Assembly: GCA_002179805.1 (NCBI GenBank)
Contig: NAVB01000231.1
Location: 49,539 to 113,538 of the forward strand
DNA from: Acanthamoeba lenticulata
Lineage: Eukaryota > Discosea > Longamoebia > Acanthamoebidae
Reading direction: 5' to 3'
DNA: 64,000 nucleotides
Each line of letters opens with the position of its first letter. The first letter of the stretch is position 1. Below are positions 1 to 12,600 of this stretch, one piece after another. The notes beneath the pieces are model-generated. The model was not told the DNA's origin and did not search any database. It saw only the letters and a list, made by a program, of their open reading frames with translations. A program made the translations under genes and the position numbers.

Positions 1-1965
1 TTGTGGGGCAGCTTCTCCGGCGCGATGTCGAGTCCCAGCTCGGCCAGCGACCGGAAGCTGGTGATGTTTAGTTGTGCCGAACGAGCGCATGTTTCAGGTA
101 AGACGTTACAGCCAACATCGACAAGCCCGGATCCAAAGGAGGAGCGTGAGGCGTACTAGAGGAGGTCCTCGTAGGTGTACTTGCGCTCCAGCTCGGCCAG
201 GCGGGGAGCGGGCTCATAGCCACGCAGCTTGAGCTTGTAGAGCTTGATGTACTCGAGCCGGTCCCGCCGCCGCTCCGTGAAGTATTCTCCGGTCCATAGC
301 CGCCGCTTTGCCTTGATGTCGGCCAGTGCGCAGTTTGTGGCAAAAGTCCACCACGCCTTGGGGTTCGTCTTGGGTGGCTCTTGTGGCCGCAGCTTGCGAT
401 ACTGTGGACAGGCCATCAAGTCAGACATCCTCGGAAGGGCCAGGGCTCGTCCCCTTGGTAGCGACGTACCTTTCGCCCTTTGGCCTGGAGCTGGAACCAG
501 GTGAGCAGACCGATGATGTCGCGGAACTGCGCTTCTTCGAGGCCCAACGACACGCGCTCCAGCAAAAAATTGATAGTGGCCTTGGGAATCTCCATGTGGG
601 GCAGCTTTTGCTTGTTGATAATGACCTGCACCAGGTTATGGTGTGAGAATGTAAGATACCGAATGAAGAAGAAAAAAAAACAAGAAATTAAAGTTGTACC
701 TTGAGTTCGCTTGTAACGGGACGCACGATGTAATGCGGTGCTTTGGCGGCCTTCTTGGCGTCCTCATAAGATAGGATCAGCTCGTCAAGTCTCTTGCGCA
801 GTTCAGATGCGGAATGAATGTTCAAAAAAGTGGCGTCGGTGTCCCAGTAGACAGCCAGGTTCTTGATCTCGACCAGCTGTGTGAGTGTGTATTGTGGCGT
901 GGAATTCCATGATGAGAAGTCCTTCAACTTCACTTGAAGAGCACAACAAGTTGTTTGGTTTACCTTGTGCACCAGCTCGTGCTCGGTGGTGAGAAAGGCC
1001 GGTTTCCATGCTGCGTCGGTTGAACGAGCCGAGAGTTGGTCCAGCGTCAAACCGCACGCAAACGGGTGCTGGCAAGGGTGCGTTGGCCATACGTGCAAGG
1101 TGAGACGAGGCTAAGATGGTGCAGAAGAGATTGGTGGGCGGATGGCACGCACCTCAGATCGATTGTCTTCATATCGCACATGAATCCTCTCGATGGTGAT
1201 CTGGATGTTGTCGATGGCCTTCTGTACAAGTCGCGCCACGAACCCCTCCGGCTTCTGCACAATGTTGTCCCGGTCCGCGGCTGTGCAGAAACAAACGTGG
1301 TAAGACGAGTGACATAGATGGTGGTGCAGACGACTCACTAGTACACACCTTTCTTATCCCGCTTCTGCTGCTTGAGCAGCTCGGCTTGCGCGAGCTTCTT
1401 CTGTTTCTTCTCTTGCTCGTTCTCCTCCTCTTCCACTTCGAACTATTCAAGACCACAAACAGCAGGACATGAAACCGGAGTTCGCGTGGCCGACATTGGC
1501 ATTTCGTTATTTGAAATTAATGAAGGGTTTGTTCACTCGAGGCCGACCGAGCCGAGAGAGGGGAGACGAGAGGCCTCGTACATATTCATTGTTGGAAGCC
1601 GCAACGACGAAAATGTTGCGCAGCACAATGACGATGGGCTCGCTTAGCAGTCCTGAGCGAATGCTAGACCACGGGATCTTCAAGCGTAGCTCGCCCAGCA
1701 AGCCTGCACGGTGGCAGCAAAAGAAGGGCAAGCCGCGGTGTAAGGAAGAGGGGTCGAAGTGAAACGAAGCGAGGGGCTAGAAGGGAGAACCAGATTTAAC
1801 GGCGATGGGCAGATTGAAGCTCGCAAGGGCGCTCACTCGAATTTCAAGATCTTTGAGCACGACATCTCCTCCCCAAATGGCGATCTTTAGGTTCTCTTTG
1901 TCTAGGCCTTTCACAAACTTGCCTAAGTACTTGGTGAGGATTTCCGAGACGATGGACTCAAACAT
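1..1965 (-). CDS. VPS13: VPS13-family lipid transfer protein, N-terminal part (3' end beyond window)
   Basis: The first exon (from the ATG at 1965) encodes MFESIVSEILTKYLGKFVKG, the classic chorein/VPS13 N-terminus. Further exons on the same strand continue the family pattern: WGGDVVLKDLEIR, an LRLKIPW block near 1690, an IERIHVRYED block near 1190, LVEIKNLAVYWDTDA near 860, and a block near 200-350 rich in Trp, Arg and Tyr. VPS13 proteins are very large bridge-like lipid transporters at membrane contact sites, and the chorein segment forms the start of the hydrophobic groove. Only about the first 450 residues lie here; the gene continues past position 1. At least seven short introns interrupt it. 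A Lys/Glu/Gln-rich stretch near 1370-1450 matches the charged linker often found in this part of VPS13. Family assignment is firm; exon edges are approximate. Confidence 0.9.
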
Positions 1966-2253
1966 CTTGCCTCGTTACCCCTTCACGTGTGTGCACTCGA
2001 TATGCCTTAAGTCCAGCCGGGGGCGATCAAGAGCAGAGGCCAGATGCACCCGGGGTGGCGTTGTTGTCTCTTTGTCTCTTGTGTTTACTTTATCGTTCTC
2101 CTGCGTTTCTCTTGAGTTTTCCTTTCGAAAGGAATCGTATTTTCCCAAGACAAGGGCACGGGCGCCACGTAGCGCGTGACCAGAAGCTGCCTGTCCCATC
2201 TTGGTGCCCTTGGGAAGGCAAAAGACCGCAGTCAAGCGGGTTGATGCCAAAGT

Positions 2254-3274
2254 TTATTGTGGTCGTTTTGGTGGGGTGAAGTGTTGGGGCTGGGCTGAAG
2301 AGGCGTCGGAGGAGGAGGTTGTCGTTGTGGAGTCTGGCGGTTGCTGCTTTTTGAAGTTGTTGAGGGCCTTGTTGACAGTGCGTAGAAAGGCACTGTAAAG
2401 GTCCTTGTCCTGGGCGAAGTGAATCCAGTCTCTCTGTTCGATACGTCCACGACAGTCTTCGAGGTAGTCAATGAGAAGAGGATGAGGCCGCGCTACGTTA
2501 AAGGGCCCGATGAAGAGGTCGATGTCGTCCTTGACATTCGTCTCCATTCCTCGCTCCACAGCCAGAACAGAGTAGTATCGATCATACTCCTTGACGATCG
2601 CTTCGTCAACAATGCGCCATTGCTTGGTGAAGTAGAGGTGTGGCCGCAGGACGCCCGTGCTGATGGCCGGGCAGAACACCAGCCGGTGGCATGCCAGCGC
2701 TTGAGCCTGATCTCGCTGCAAGATATCTACGATCTGGTTCTCACCAATGCCAGCCATCACCGCTTGCTGGACCTGGGGGGTGGGCAAGCGTGTCAGTGGT
2801 GGGGCAGTGTGCAAAAACAAAAAGAACGAGATTAGAAAACGAAGGGAGATGACGACAAAGGAGGGAACGCACTTCACCAGGCGGGAAAGAACTGAGCCCA
2901 TTGCCTGTGATCCACCTTGGCCAGCTCTTCCACTTCCGGCCAGACCGGTACATGACCCTCTCGGCAACTATCGGGTTCTTGTCCACACCAATAAGGTTCT
3001 TGCAGCCAAGGTGATCCAGCTCGGCTAGAAGGTAGCCGTTCTCGTGGCCAATATCTGCAATGGCACCTGGATGCTGGAGGTCAATCATGCTGACGGCCGT
3101 AGCAAGGCGCGTGCCCAGTCTCAGATGGAAAGACCGCCGGAAGGAGTCGACCCCAGTCGTCTCCCTCAGGGAAGAGAATGGAGAAAAGAGGGGGGTGGCC
3201 AAGATTGAAGAGAATCGGGCGCCTAACGAAGAGCGAGAGGCCAATCGGGAAGGTGCTGCGATGCTGTGTCTCAT
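2254..3274 (-). CDS. TrmK-like tRNA (adenine-N1)-methyltransferase with putative mitochondrial presequence
   Basis: Two exons, 3274-2873 and 2772-2254, join in phase 0 to give 306 codons. SAM-binding motif I is AIADIGHENGYLLAEL, followed by an acidic loop (LIGVDKNP). The second exon opens with VMAGIGENQIVDIL, which corresponds to the MAGMGG...I.DIL block of the TrmK/DUF633 family. Bacterial TrmK makes m1A22 in tRNA. Before the Rossmann fold there is a stretch of about 60 residues rich in Arg, Ser and Ala and poor in acids (MRHSIAAPSRLASRSSLGAR...), which looks like a mitochondrial targeting peptide. I chose the ATG at 3274 because the codon further upstream in frame is GTG. The C-terminal tail is Ser/Thr/Pro-rich. 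The tRNA substrate and position are inferred from the family only. Confidence 0.8.
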
Positions 3275-3376
3275 CTTTCGCACGTCTGGAAAATGGGCGG
3301 GGAAACGGTTTTTCTCAGCATTTTGTCGACAATATCCTCGTGGTTGAGGTTGCGTATTGCGGTGACAGTCCTGACG

Positions 3377-6300
3377 ATGGAGGACGAGCGTGAGGACCAG
3401 CCGGTCTCACAGGAGGAAAGCGTTCTCTGCAAGGAGGAGAAAAAAACGAACGAGGAGCGACCTTCAGATTTAGATGCTGGTTCAGTTGTGGAAGATGGAG
3501 GAAAGAACGAACGCGACAACCAACAAAAGAACGAAGACGAAGAAGTTGAGGGTGGCCAACCAGACTCCGACGAAGGCGACGACAAACAAGGCGGACCCAA
3601 CACTCAAGTTTTTCAGGAACAGGCGAAGGGTGAGCGGGTTGACGAGGAGGGCAAAGTCACCGACGAACACGGAGGTCCGGAGGACGCGGACAAAGAAGGA
3701 TGCCCAGGGGCAGAACAACACGCTTCACCACAAGTATGTGAGTCACTCCACGAGGTGGAGACGTCTGGCGGAAACGAAGCATCTCCAGGAGACGATACCA
3801 CACATACCCTGGAGCACACCTCGGGTGAAGCAAAGCCAGACGACCAGGAGGGTGCCACCGGCCCAAACCTCGAAGAAGACACTGCCAATGAAACTGGCGC
3901 CCTCGAGGAGGCTACCGAAACGACAGAACCCGAAGTCCAGCAGAAGGAACGGCCGGAAAAAGTAGAGCAAGCTGATGAAGAGGGTGCCGTCGGTCCCAAA
4001 CCCGAGGAAGACACTGGCAGTGAGGCTGGCAGGAGCGAGGAGTCAACGGACACGACCACCCCCGACGCCCCGCCGAAGGACGAGCAGCATCCAAATGAGC
4101 AAGAACAACAACACTCTGTTGCACCAGCGAAGAGCGGCGAAGACGAAGACCAAGGTGAAAGGCGAGGCCCAGAACAAGTCTACGTGGCGCAGCACTCGCT
4201 CGAGGAGACGATCCCTGCAGACGAGCCGAATGAAATAGCGGCCCCAACAACGAAGCCCGAAGCGCCGAGCGCAGAGATGGACTGTGCCAAGCCGCCGGCC
4301 GCGCGGAAGAAGGAAGAACTCGTGGAGTCGCTACTGCAGGTGATGGAAGGCATCGTTATCGCCCGCTCGCGAGACTCGGTCAAGGCTGGCACTCGCTCGC
4401 GCCGTGCCCACCACCAGCATCCCACGACGCCACTGCCTCCGCTCCCGGGGGAGGTCCCCTCGGGCGCGCTGTCCTCGTCTTCATCGTCCGAATCGAAGCT
4501 GTCGAGCAGCAACAGCAACAGCAAGCCAGCCGAGTCCCCGGCTCACACGCCCAGGTCCGATGCTAAGGACGATCACGCGGCCGAGGAAGAGGCTTCCCTG
4601 CCGCCCTCCGGAGAGTCCACGCCCTCGACGGCCACTTCGCCGCGCGCAAGCAGCAGTGAATCTGTAAGTCCCCGGGGCGACGGTGAGGCCGCGATGACGC
4701 CCGGTCGGCGTGCGGGGCTCATGGCGATTTCGCGCGATCGGCCACGCGCTCCTCTCCCGCCGCTCCCCATGGGCGGGCCGCTGTCTCCTCACGCCGAGAC
4801 CACGACACCGTCGCCGCAACAGCCATCCGCGGACAAGCCCTCCGAGGACTCGAGCTTGGCCTCGGCCTCCAGTGGCGGAGCCGCCGAAGCTCTACCGAGG
4901 TACGGCCCGCCCGGCCTGTCCTGTGTGGGTGAAGCGCTTGAATTTCAACTAATCTCGTTGGTTGGTGGTGAACAGGAACTATAACGAGGACGGGAGTGTG
5001 CGCACCTTTGACGACATAGTGAAGGACAAGTCGCTGCTGGCGTCCATCTCAGAACGGGAGCACAAGAGACAGAATGTGATCCTGGAGCTCATCACCACCG
5101 AGAGGCAGTATGTGGCCGATCTGCGCACCGTGATCGAGGTACGTCGGCTATGCAAGCCAGGCGCCTGGGCGTTGCTGGATGCTGACGGCCCAGCTTGCGC
5201 GCAGGTGTACATCAACCCGCTTCAAGAGAAGAAGTTGCTGAACAGGGACCAGATGAAGGCCATCTTCGGCGGCGTGGACACCATTTACGAGATCAACCGC
5301 GATCTTCTCAAGGTGCGTGGGGCTTCCCTTCAACCGGCTCATGAGTTGTGCTCAAACCTCCTTGTTCATGCCACATGCGTGCAGGCGCTAGAGCAGAGGC
5401 AGGCTAGCGAGCCTGTGATCACCCGCGTCGGTGACATTCTTGTTTCCCACGTTCGTCGCTTCGTTCTTTGAGCCCCCCCCCCAAAATGTTGCCTTCGTTT
5501 GGTTATTGACGGTAAACTCCGTACAGGCCGCAAAATTCACAATCTATGCGTCCTACTGCAGCTCGCAGGACTTGCGCGCCAAGAAGGTCAACAAATACAA
5601 GCAACGGTACAGCGCCGCAACTTGTTGCCATTCTTTTCTATTTGTTGTTATTTCACCTTTTTTTAATTATGTTTTTTTGTATTTTTTTAAAAAACAGATA
5701 TCCAGAATTCAAGGCCTTCTGCGAGCATGCCTTCATGCTGCCGCGATGTCGCCTGCAAGAGTTGGACTCGTTCCTCTTCTCCATCCTGCAGCGCCTGTGC
5801 AAGTACCCCCTCCTGCTCAAGGAGACGCTCAAGAACACGCCCGAGGACCACGAGGACTACAACGACCTCAAGCTCGCCATGGCCAAGTTCAGCGAGGTGG
5901 TCGACCGCATCAACGAGCGCACCCGGGTGGTCAAGTACGTCATGGACCTCAAGGCCATCCAGAAGAGGCTCGTCATCACACAGGCATGCGCCCTCGTCCT
6001 CTTCCCCTTTGGCCCTGGTCATCGCTGACTCGGGCCCGGGCGGGTGCGCAGGGCCAGCCAGAGAGCCTGGTTGAGCTGGGCCGGTACCCGGTGCGCGAGG
6101 GCGCCGTGCAGGCCCTCCGGTGCCAGTCCAAGGGCAAGGAGAAGGACTACAAGGGCGCCGCCTACTACGCGTATCTGTTCAACGACCTGTTCCTCCTCTG
6201 CCAGCCGACCAAGGAGTCCTCCCGGCGGGAGAAGGACCGCGAGCACGGCCACGGCCACGGCGGCAGCGGCGTGCTGGCGCAGCCGACGCCGTCCTACGTG

Positions 6301-7497
6301 GTCAAGGAGTGGCTCGAGCTGGGCAAGGTGGCGATCCGCCGCGTGCACCAAAACGACGACGGCTCGCCCCTCGCGTCGCCTTCGACCTCGCACCGCCGGC
6401 AGGCCAAGGAGAAGCTCCGCGATCTCTCGCCGGCATCGCTGACGGCGCTCTTCACCTCGAGCTCGGGCGCGGCTGCGGCCGCTGCCGCGTCGGCCAACGT
6501 GTTCGACGGCCTGTCGCCGCCGGTGTCGCCGCATACGGTGCCCAACCAGTTTGAGGTGATCCTCAGCACCAGCAACCACCACATGAAGGTCTGGCGCTTC
6601 CAGACGGCAAGCAAGGCCGAGACCGACGGGTGGGTGCGCGACTTTGAGCGCATGCGCGCCGAGCACGCCCTCGCGCAGGAGCGCCAGCGCCAGCAGGAGC
6701 AGAACGATCTCGACGCCCTGTCTGCCTCCTCCTCGCCGCGTTACAGCCTGCCCAGCAACACCACCCTGGTGCGCCCAGTCGCACCGATCGGCTCGCCCCT
6801 CGCCCGCACGGCGTCGTCCGGCGTGGTGCCGACCCGCCCTCGCTCCGACGCCATTCCCGAGTTTGTCAACGACGAACACATCTGGGAGAGCGGCGCCACG
6901 CCCCGAAGCCCCCTGGCGTCCTCCTCGTCGGGGGCGCGCGTCTCGTCGGCGCCGCAGTTGGCCTCGTCCTCGTCCTACTCAGAGGACAAGTCGGGATCGC
7001 CGCCCATGCCGCCACCACCACCGCCGCCCAAGCCCACCGGCACGCCGCGCTCCTTCTTCCAGAAGCACCGCCGAAGACGATCCAACGCCAACGACGCCTT
7101 CTCGCCGCCGGCCTCGCCGCCGCCATCGCCCTCGCCTCTCATGGCGGCGGCCGAGGCCTCGTCAGGGACCACGGTCTTGCCGTCGTCGCCGAAATTCGTG
7201 TCGGCACAGGAGTCGTCCGAGGTGAAGGAGCTCAAGCTCAAGCTACAGGAAGCCGAGCGCAAGTTGCGCATCGCCGAGCTTCGCATCGCCGATCTGTCGC
7301 ACGACAACAACGAGCTCAAGAAGCGTCTCGCGGTCTACGAAAAGAGCACCAGCAGCGGCAGTTTCCCCGTCTCACCGCGGGAAGTCAACGGCGCCAGCTC
7401 GGCGGGCAACAGCTCTGGCGGCAGCGGAGGCAAAAGCGCCAAGGCGGCAGGCGCGGTGAAGCGCTTCATCCCTGGGCGTCGTGCTGGAGGACACTAG
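3377..7497 (+). CDS. RhoGEF: acidic N-terminus, DH and PH domains, C-terminal coiled coil
   Basis: The first exon (3377 to about 4900) encodes roughly 500 residues of Glu/Asp/Ser/Pro-rich low-complexity sequence. Short exons then build a Dbl-homology domain: ILELITTERQYVADLRTVIE (near 5100, CR1), VYINPLQEKK, VITRVGDILVSH joined to AAKFTIYASYC, PEFKAFCEHA, and SILQRLCKYPLLLKETLKNT (near 5790, CR3). A PH domain follows, split by a Ser/Ala-rich insert: AYYAYLFNDLFLLC near 6170, then VILSTSNHHMKVWRFQTASK near 6560. The tail has poly-Pro (near 7010) and a Leu/Lys/Glu coiled coil (7220-7345) before the stop at 7495. DH-PH proteins activate Rho-family GTPases to control actin. The junction after SH uses a GTTCGT donor at about 5450. 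The target GTPase cannot be read from the sequence. Confidence 0.88.
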
Positions 7498-7554
7498 TGG
7501 CCCCCGAGGTGGTTCTTCACAACAATAACTGGGATGAGTGTACAAGTAAAGGAG

Positions 7555-7570
7555 AAAATAAATAAACATG
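7555..7570 (+). promoter_or_regulatory. Poly(A) signal region of the RhoGEF gene
   Basis: An AATAAATAAA stretch lies about 60 nt after the RhoGEF stop codon, the usual place for a eukaryotic polyadenylation signal. The rest of the 418-nt gap to the FKBP start is presumably 3' UTR and the FKBP promoter; I see no other gene in it. Confidence 0.45.
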
Positions 7571-7915
7571 AGGCAACACTGATTGCAACGACGCACAAAC
7601 AGCGAAAAGAAGAACCCACAGACGACCGCAATTGTCGGGGGCAGTCATGGTGGATTCTAATGATCATATCAAACACCTGCGCTGTACCCAATCAGATGGT
7701 CTGCCTGTAAAACGTGTAAAACGTTCCAATGCAATAGTGGTCATTCCACAGCAACGACAATGGGCTTGACTCCTGATAGAAATTTCAGGGTATGTGCAGA
7801 AGTGAAGAATCTGATGAAGGCCTGGAGACACACGACACAAAGGAGACCCCCAAACCAGTTGTTGCTTCAAACACAGCTAGTGGCGAGCAGAACACAACAG
7901 AAACAACTAGTGAAA

Positions 7916-9500
7916 ATGGAAGTGGACCCGCAGACGACACAGCCGACTGAGGTAGACCCTGCGCAGCCGAAGCAGGAGGACTTGTCGGGAGACGGAGGTG
8001 TGCTCAAGACCATTCTCGCTGAGGGCAAGGGCACCGAGACGCCCTCTTCGGGCTCTGACGTCAAGGGTATGTCCGCTCATTTCGCGATTTCGATTTCAAA
8101 TCACACTCACAGTGCTGGTGCACGACGCGGCATGCAGTCCACTATACGGGCACCCTTCTTGATGGGACGAAGTTCGATTCCAGCCGCGACCGTAATGAGC
8201 CTTTCAAGTTTAAGCTTGGTGCTGGCCAAGTGATCAAGGGTTGGGACCTCACGGTCGCCACCATGAAGCGCGAAGAGCGCTGCCGTGTGGTGCTGCGTTC
8301 TGACTACGCCTACGGCAAGAGCGGCTCGCCTCCCTCCATCCCGCCCGATGCCACTCTCGGTAAGTCACTCTTCCTGTCCCACTTCGCAAGATTTGGCGCT
8401 GCATCCTTCACGGGTTTGATGGGTGTCGCTAATCCATGTGCGCGTGCAGTGTTTGATATTGAGCTGATCAGCTGGCAAGACGAGGAGGACCTCACGCACG
8501 ACGGCGGTGTGCTCAAGAAGATCCTGGTCGCCCCTCCGAAGGAGAACTGGGAGCGTCCCAAGGACGACGAAGAGGTCAAGATCAGCTACACCCTCCGCAC
8601 GGCCGACGGCGAGGTCATCGAGACGAAGAACGACTACTCTGTGGTGCTGGGCACCGAGTCCCTCCCCTCTGGCCTGGAGAAGGCACGCATAGGCCTCCAC
8701 CTACGCGCACACTGTTCTGACCCACTGGGGCATGATTGACTAAGACTGATAACGTCATCGTCAACAGGGCATTGAGAGCATGAGGAAGGGCGAGAAGGCG
8801 CTGTTCAAGCTGACCGGCGAGTACCACAAGGGAAGCCCAGCGCAGGCGCCTGCCGATGCCGTGCTGCACTACGAAGTGGAGCTGCACGACTACACCAAGC
8901 AGAAGGCCTCGTGGGAGATGACCAATGATGAGAAGATCACCGCCGCACAGAAGAGCAAGGACGAGGGCAACGACCTCTTCAAGGCCGGCAAGTACCAGGG
9001 CGCCATCAAGAAGTACAAGAAGTCGCTGTCGTTTGTGGAGAGCGACTACTCGTTCACCGACGAGGAGAAGACACAGGCCAAGCCGCTCAGGGTCACCGCC
9101 CACCTCAACACGGCGGCCTGCAACCTGAAGCTCAAGGCTTACAAGCCGTGCATCGAGGCCTGCGACAAGGCCCTTAAGCTCGACGCCAACAACATCAAGG
9201 CCCTCTTCCGAAAGGGCCAGGCCCTCAACGCCCTGGACGAGTGGCAGAGCGCCGAGGCCTCGCTCGACCGGGCCCTGGAGATCGAGCCCGAGAACAAGGA
9301 GGTCCAGCGCGAGCGCATGCTCCTCAAGCGCAAGGTGCGCCCATACCTCTTTGCTCTCTTGAATTGACTAGCGCGATTCGACTCACAGACTCGCCGCCTG
9401 GTGTCATGCACAGATTGCTGAGCAGGAGAAGAAGGACAAGAAGCGATACGCCAACATGTTCGCCCGCCTCCGCGAGGAGGAGCCAAGCTCGAGCTCATGA
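7916..9500 (+). CDS. FKBP-type peptidyl-prolyl isomerase with two FKBP domains and TPR repeats (FKBP4/5-like)
   Basis: Five exons (7916-8066, 8138-8359, 8450-8682, 8768-9334, 9414-9500) sum to 420 codons. The first FKBP domain keeps the active-site residues: Tyr in VHYTG, Asp in FDSS, GQVIKGWD with the Trp platform, YAYG, and VFDIEL. A second FKBP-like domain (GGVLKKILV ... ISYTLRTADGEVIE ... LPSGLEK) is more degenerate. A three-helix-pair TPR block follows (KDEGNDLFKAGKYQGAIKKY, HLNTAACNLKLKAYKPCIEA, ALFRKGQALNAL), then a short basic helix and a Ser tail. TPR-FKBPs are usually Hsp90 co-chaperones. The start at 7916 gives MEVDPQTTQPTEVDPAQPKQ directly ahead of the first domain. Intron 3 (8683-8767) needs a GC-AG splice pair. 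Confidence 0.93.
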
Positions 9501-9676
9501 GCTCATTTCCAAGTTTTTTCCCGGATCATTTTTTTCAGTTCTTTTCAGTTCTTGTTTCAAGAGCTCATGAAGAGAAGAGAGAACATAGCCCACCACTTCA
9601 AGAAGAAAGTCCAACCCTTTTGCCTTGGGAGAGTTTCTTGTGGTAAGAAAAGAGTGCCAGCTCGCTGTGAGCCAAC

Positions 9677-12600
9677 ATGGAGCTGGCACGAGGTGGTCGT
9701 GGGGTTGAGGTGCCTCGCGTAAGCCCAACTTCAAGTCGAAGTTGGGCCAAGCGCGATTTCTTGGTTGCTATTGAAAAGGAGATGAACCAGCGATGGCAAG
9801 AGCTCATGCTGTGGGATGCTGACGCGCCGCCCGAGGAGAGCGAGCAGGGCGCGCTCGACAAGTTCCTGATCAGCGTGCCCTGCCCCTACGCGCATGGCCG
9901 CCTCAAGTTGAGCGACGTCGCCACAATCGCCAAGGCCGAGTTCGCCGCCACCTACCAGAGACTCAAAGGCAAGCGCGTCCTCTTCACGCTGGGCTTCCAC
10001 GGCACCGGCCGGGGCATCCAGGCCCGTGCAGAGCTGCTGCAACGCGAGCTCCAACCACAGCCTGAGCCAGAGGAGACTGCACCTTTGCCACGGAGCAGGT
10101 ACAAAGCCAAGTTCAAGCACCATCAATGGAGCCAGCGAGAAGCCTTGCTGGCGATGGGCGTGCCAGAGAGCGAGCTGGCCAAGTTCGTCGACGCCCGGCA
10201 CTGGATCACCTACTTTGCCTCATGCGCCATAGCGGACCTCAAGGACATGGGCGTCTGCGTCGACTGGCGCCGCACGTTCATCACCCCCGAGGTAAACCCC
10301 TTCTACGACTCTTTCGTCCGCTGGCAGTTCGAGAACCTCAAGGCCCAGGGCAAGGTCCTACACGCCACCGGCTACGTGATTTGCACGCCGCGAGACGGCC
10401 AGTCCTGCCACGACCAGGACCGCGCCAGGGGCGAGGGCGTGCTGCCGCAAGCGTACACGCTGGTTAAGCAGGAGGTGCTGGGCCCGCTGCCCGAGAAGAT
10501 GAAGTTACTCGAGGGCAAGAAGGTCTACCTCGTGCCGGCCACCCTGCGACCGGAGACCATGTACGGGCAGACCAACTGCTTCGTGCTCCCGACGGGCGCC
10601 TACGGCGCCTATGAGATCAACGACACCGACGTCTTCCTCTGCAGCGAGCAGGCCGCCACGAGTACGCATCATGACGCCCTCGTCCGCTTGAATGAACATG
10701 CGCAGGGCTGACGGACGGGAAGCGATGTGGGATTATGGGCAGACCTGAGCTTCCAGGGTCACTCGAAGCAGTTTGGCAAGCACGTGTGCCTTGTGGAGCT
10801 CACCGGGCAGGACCTCATCGGGCTCAAGCTGCGTGCGCCGCTGGCCAGCTACGAGGCCATCTACGTGCTGCCCATGCTCACGGTCTCGCTCGAGAAGGGC
10901 ACCGGCGTGGTCGCCAGCGTGCCCAGCGACACGCCGGGCGACTACGCGGCCCTGATGGACCTCAAGACCAGGCCGGCCCTCCGGGCCAAGTACAACGTGA
11001 GCGACGAGATGGTGCTGCCCTTCGAGGTGGTGCCCATCATCGACATCCCCGAGTACGGCGACACAGCCGCGGTCAAGCTCTACCACGAGCTCAAGATTGC
11101 CAGCCAGAACGACAAGACCAAGCTCGCCATCGCCAAGGACCGCGTCTGCCTGGAGGGATTCCACAGAGGCGTCATGAAGGTCGGCGCCCACGCTGGCATG
11201 TACGGAATGCGTCCTACATATTATTTTTTCTTTATTTTTTGTTATTTATTTCTTTCTCAACCGTTGAGAGCAGGAAGGTGCAGGACGCCAGGCCGCTGGT
11301 CAGGAAGGAGCTGATCGACGCCGGGCAGGCCATCGTCTACAGCGAGCCCGCCGAGACGGTGATCGCGCGCTCGGGCGACAAGTGCGTGTGCGCGCTCACC
11401 GACCAGTGGTACATCGCCTACGGCGAGCCCGAGTGGCGCGCCCAGGCGGAGGCCGTCCTGCGCGACCTGGACACCTACGGCTCGGCCAAGACCCGCCACC
11501 AGCTCGAGTGGGTCCTCGACTGGCTGCACGAGTGGGCCTGCGTGGCGGGGCGCCACGGCCTCGGGACCAAGCTGCCGTGGGACGCGCAGTTCCGCATCGC
11601 GCCCTCGTCCGACACGACCCTCCACACGGCCTTTAGCACGGTGGCCCACCTCCTGCAGCCCTGTGGGCACGACGCGAGCTCGGCGGGCATCAAGGCCGAG
11701 CAGTTGACCAACGGCGCGTGGGACTTTATCTTGGGGCGCGCCGACGACGTCCCGGCCGACGCGGCCATCGCGGCCGACGCGCTCAAAGCCCTGCGCCGCG
11801 AGTTCGAGTCCTGGTGCGTCCATGATTCGAGCTTCGAGGCGTCATCATCGTTGTTGGCTCATCGTCGTCGTCAATACAGGTACCCGCTGGACTGCTACGT
11901 GGCGAGCAAGTCGATGGTGCCGAACCACCTCGCCTTCATGCTCTACCACCACGCGGCCCTGTTCCCCAAGGAGCGCTGCCCGGGCGGCGTCCTGGCCTGT
12001 GGCAAGTTGATCAAGAACAGCGAGAAGATGGTCATAGCCACGGGGAACGTCCTCACACTGCGGGAGGCGATGGCCAAGTACTCGGTCGACGGCATGCGCT
12101 TCGCGCTGGCCGACTCGGGCGACACCACCGAGGACGCCAACTTCCTCGAGGACACCGCCAACGCGGGCGTGCTGAGGCTCTACGCGCAGATCGACTGGAT
12201 CAAGGAAATGCGGACGGCCATCGCGGCGGGCAACCTGCGCGAGGGCGCGCCGTCGAGCTTCTTTGACCACGTGTTCGAGAGCGAGATCAACCGGGCCATC
12301 GCGCTCACGGAGACCAACTACGAGCGCATGAAGTTCCGCGAGGCCCTCCTCACCGGCTTCTGGAACCTGCAGTCGGCGCGCGACAACTACCGCCTGGCCG
12401 AGAAGCAGCACATGAACAAGCAGCTGGTGGAGCGGTTCATCGAGGTGCAGACCATCCTGCTGGCGCCGATCTGCCCGCACTACTGCGACTACATCTGGAC
12501 CAGCCGCGACCTGCTCGGCCGCAAGGGCTCTGTGCGACAGACGTCGTGGCCGACGGCGGGCGCCGTGGACGAGGCCCTGCTGGCGCAGAACGAGTTCCTG

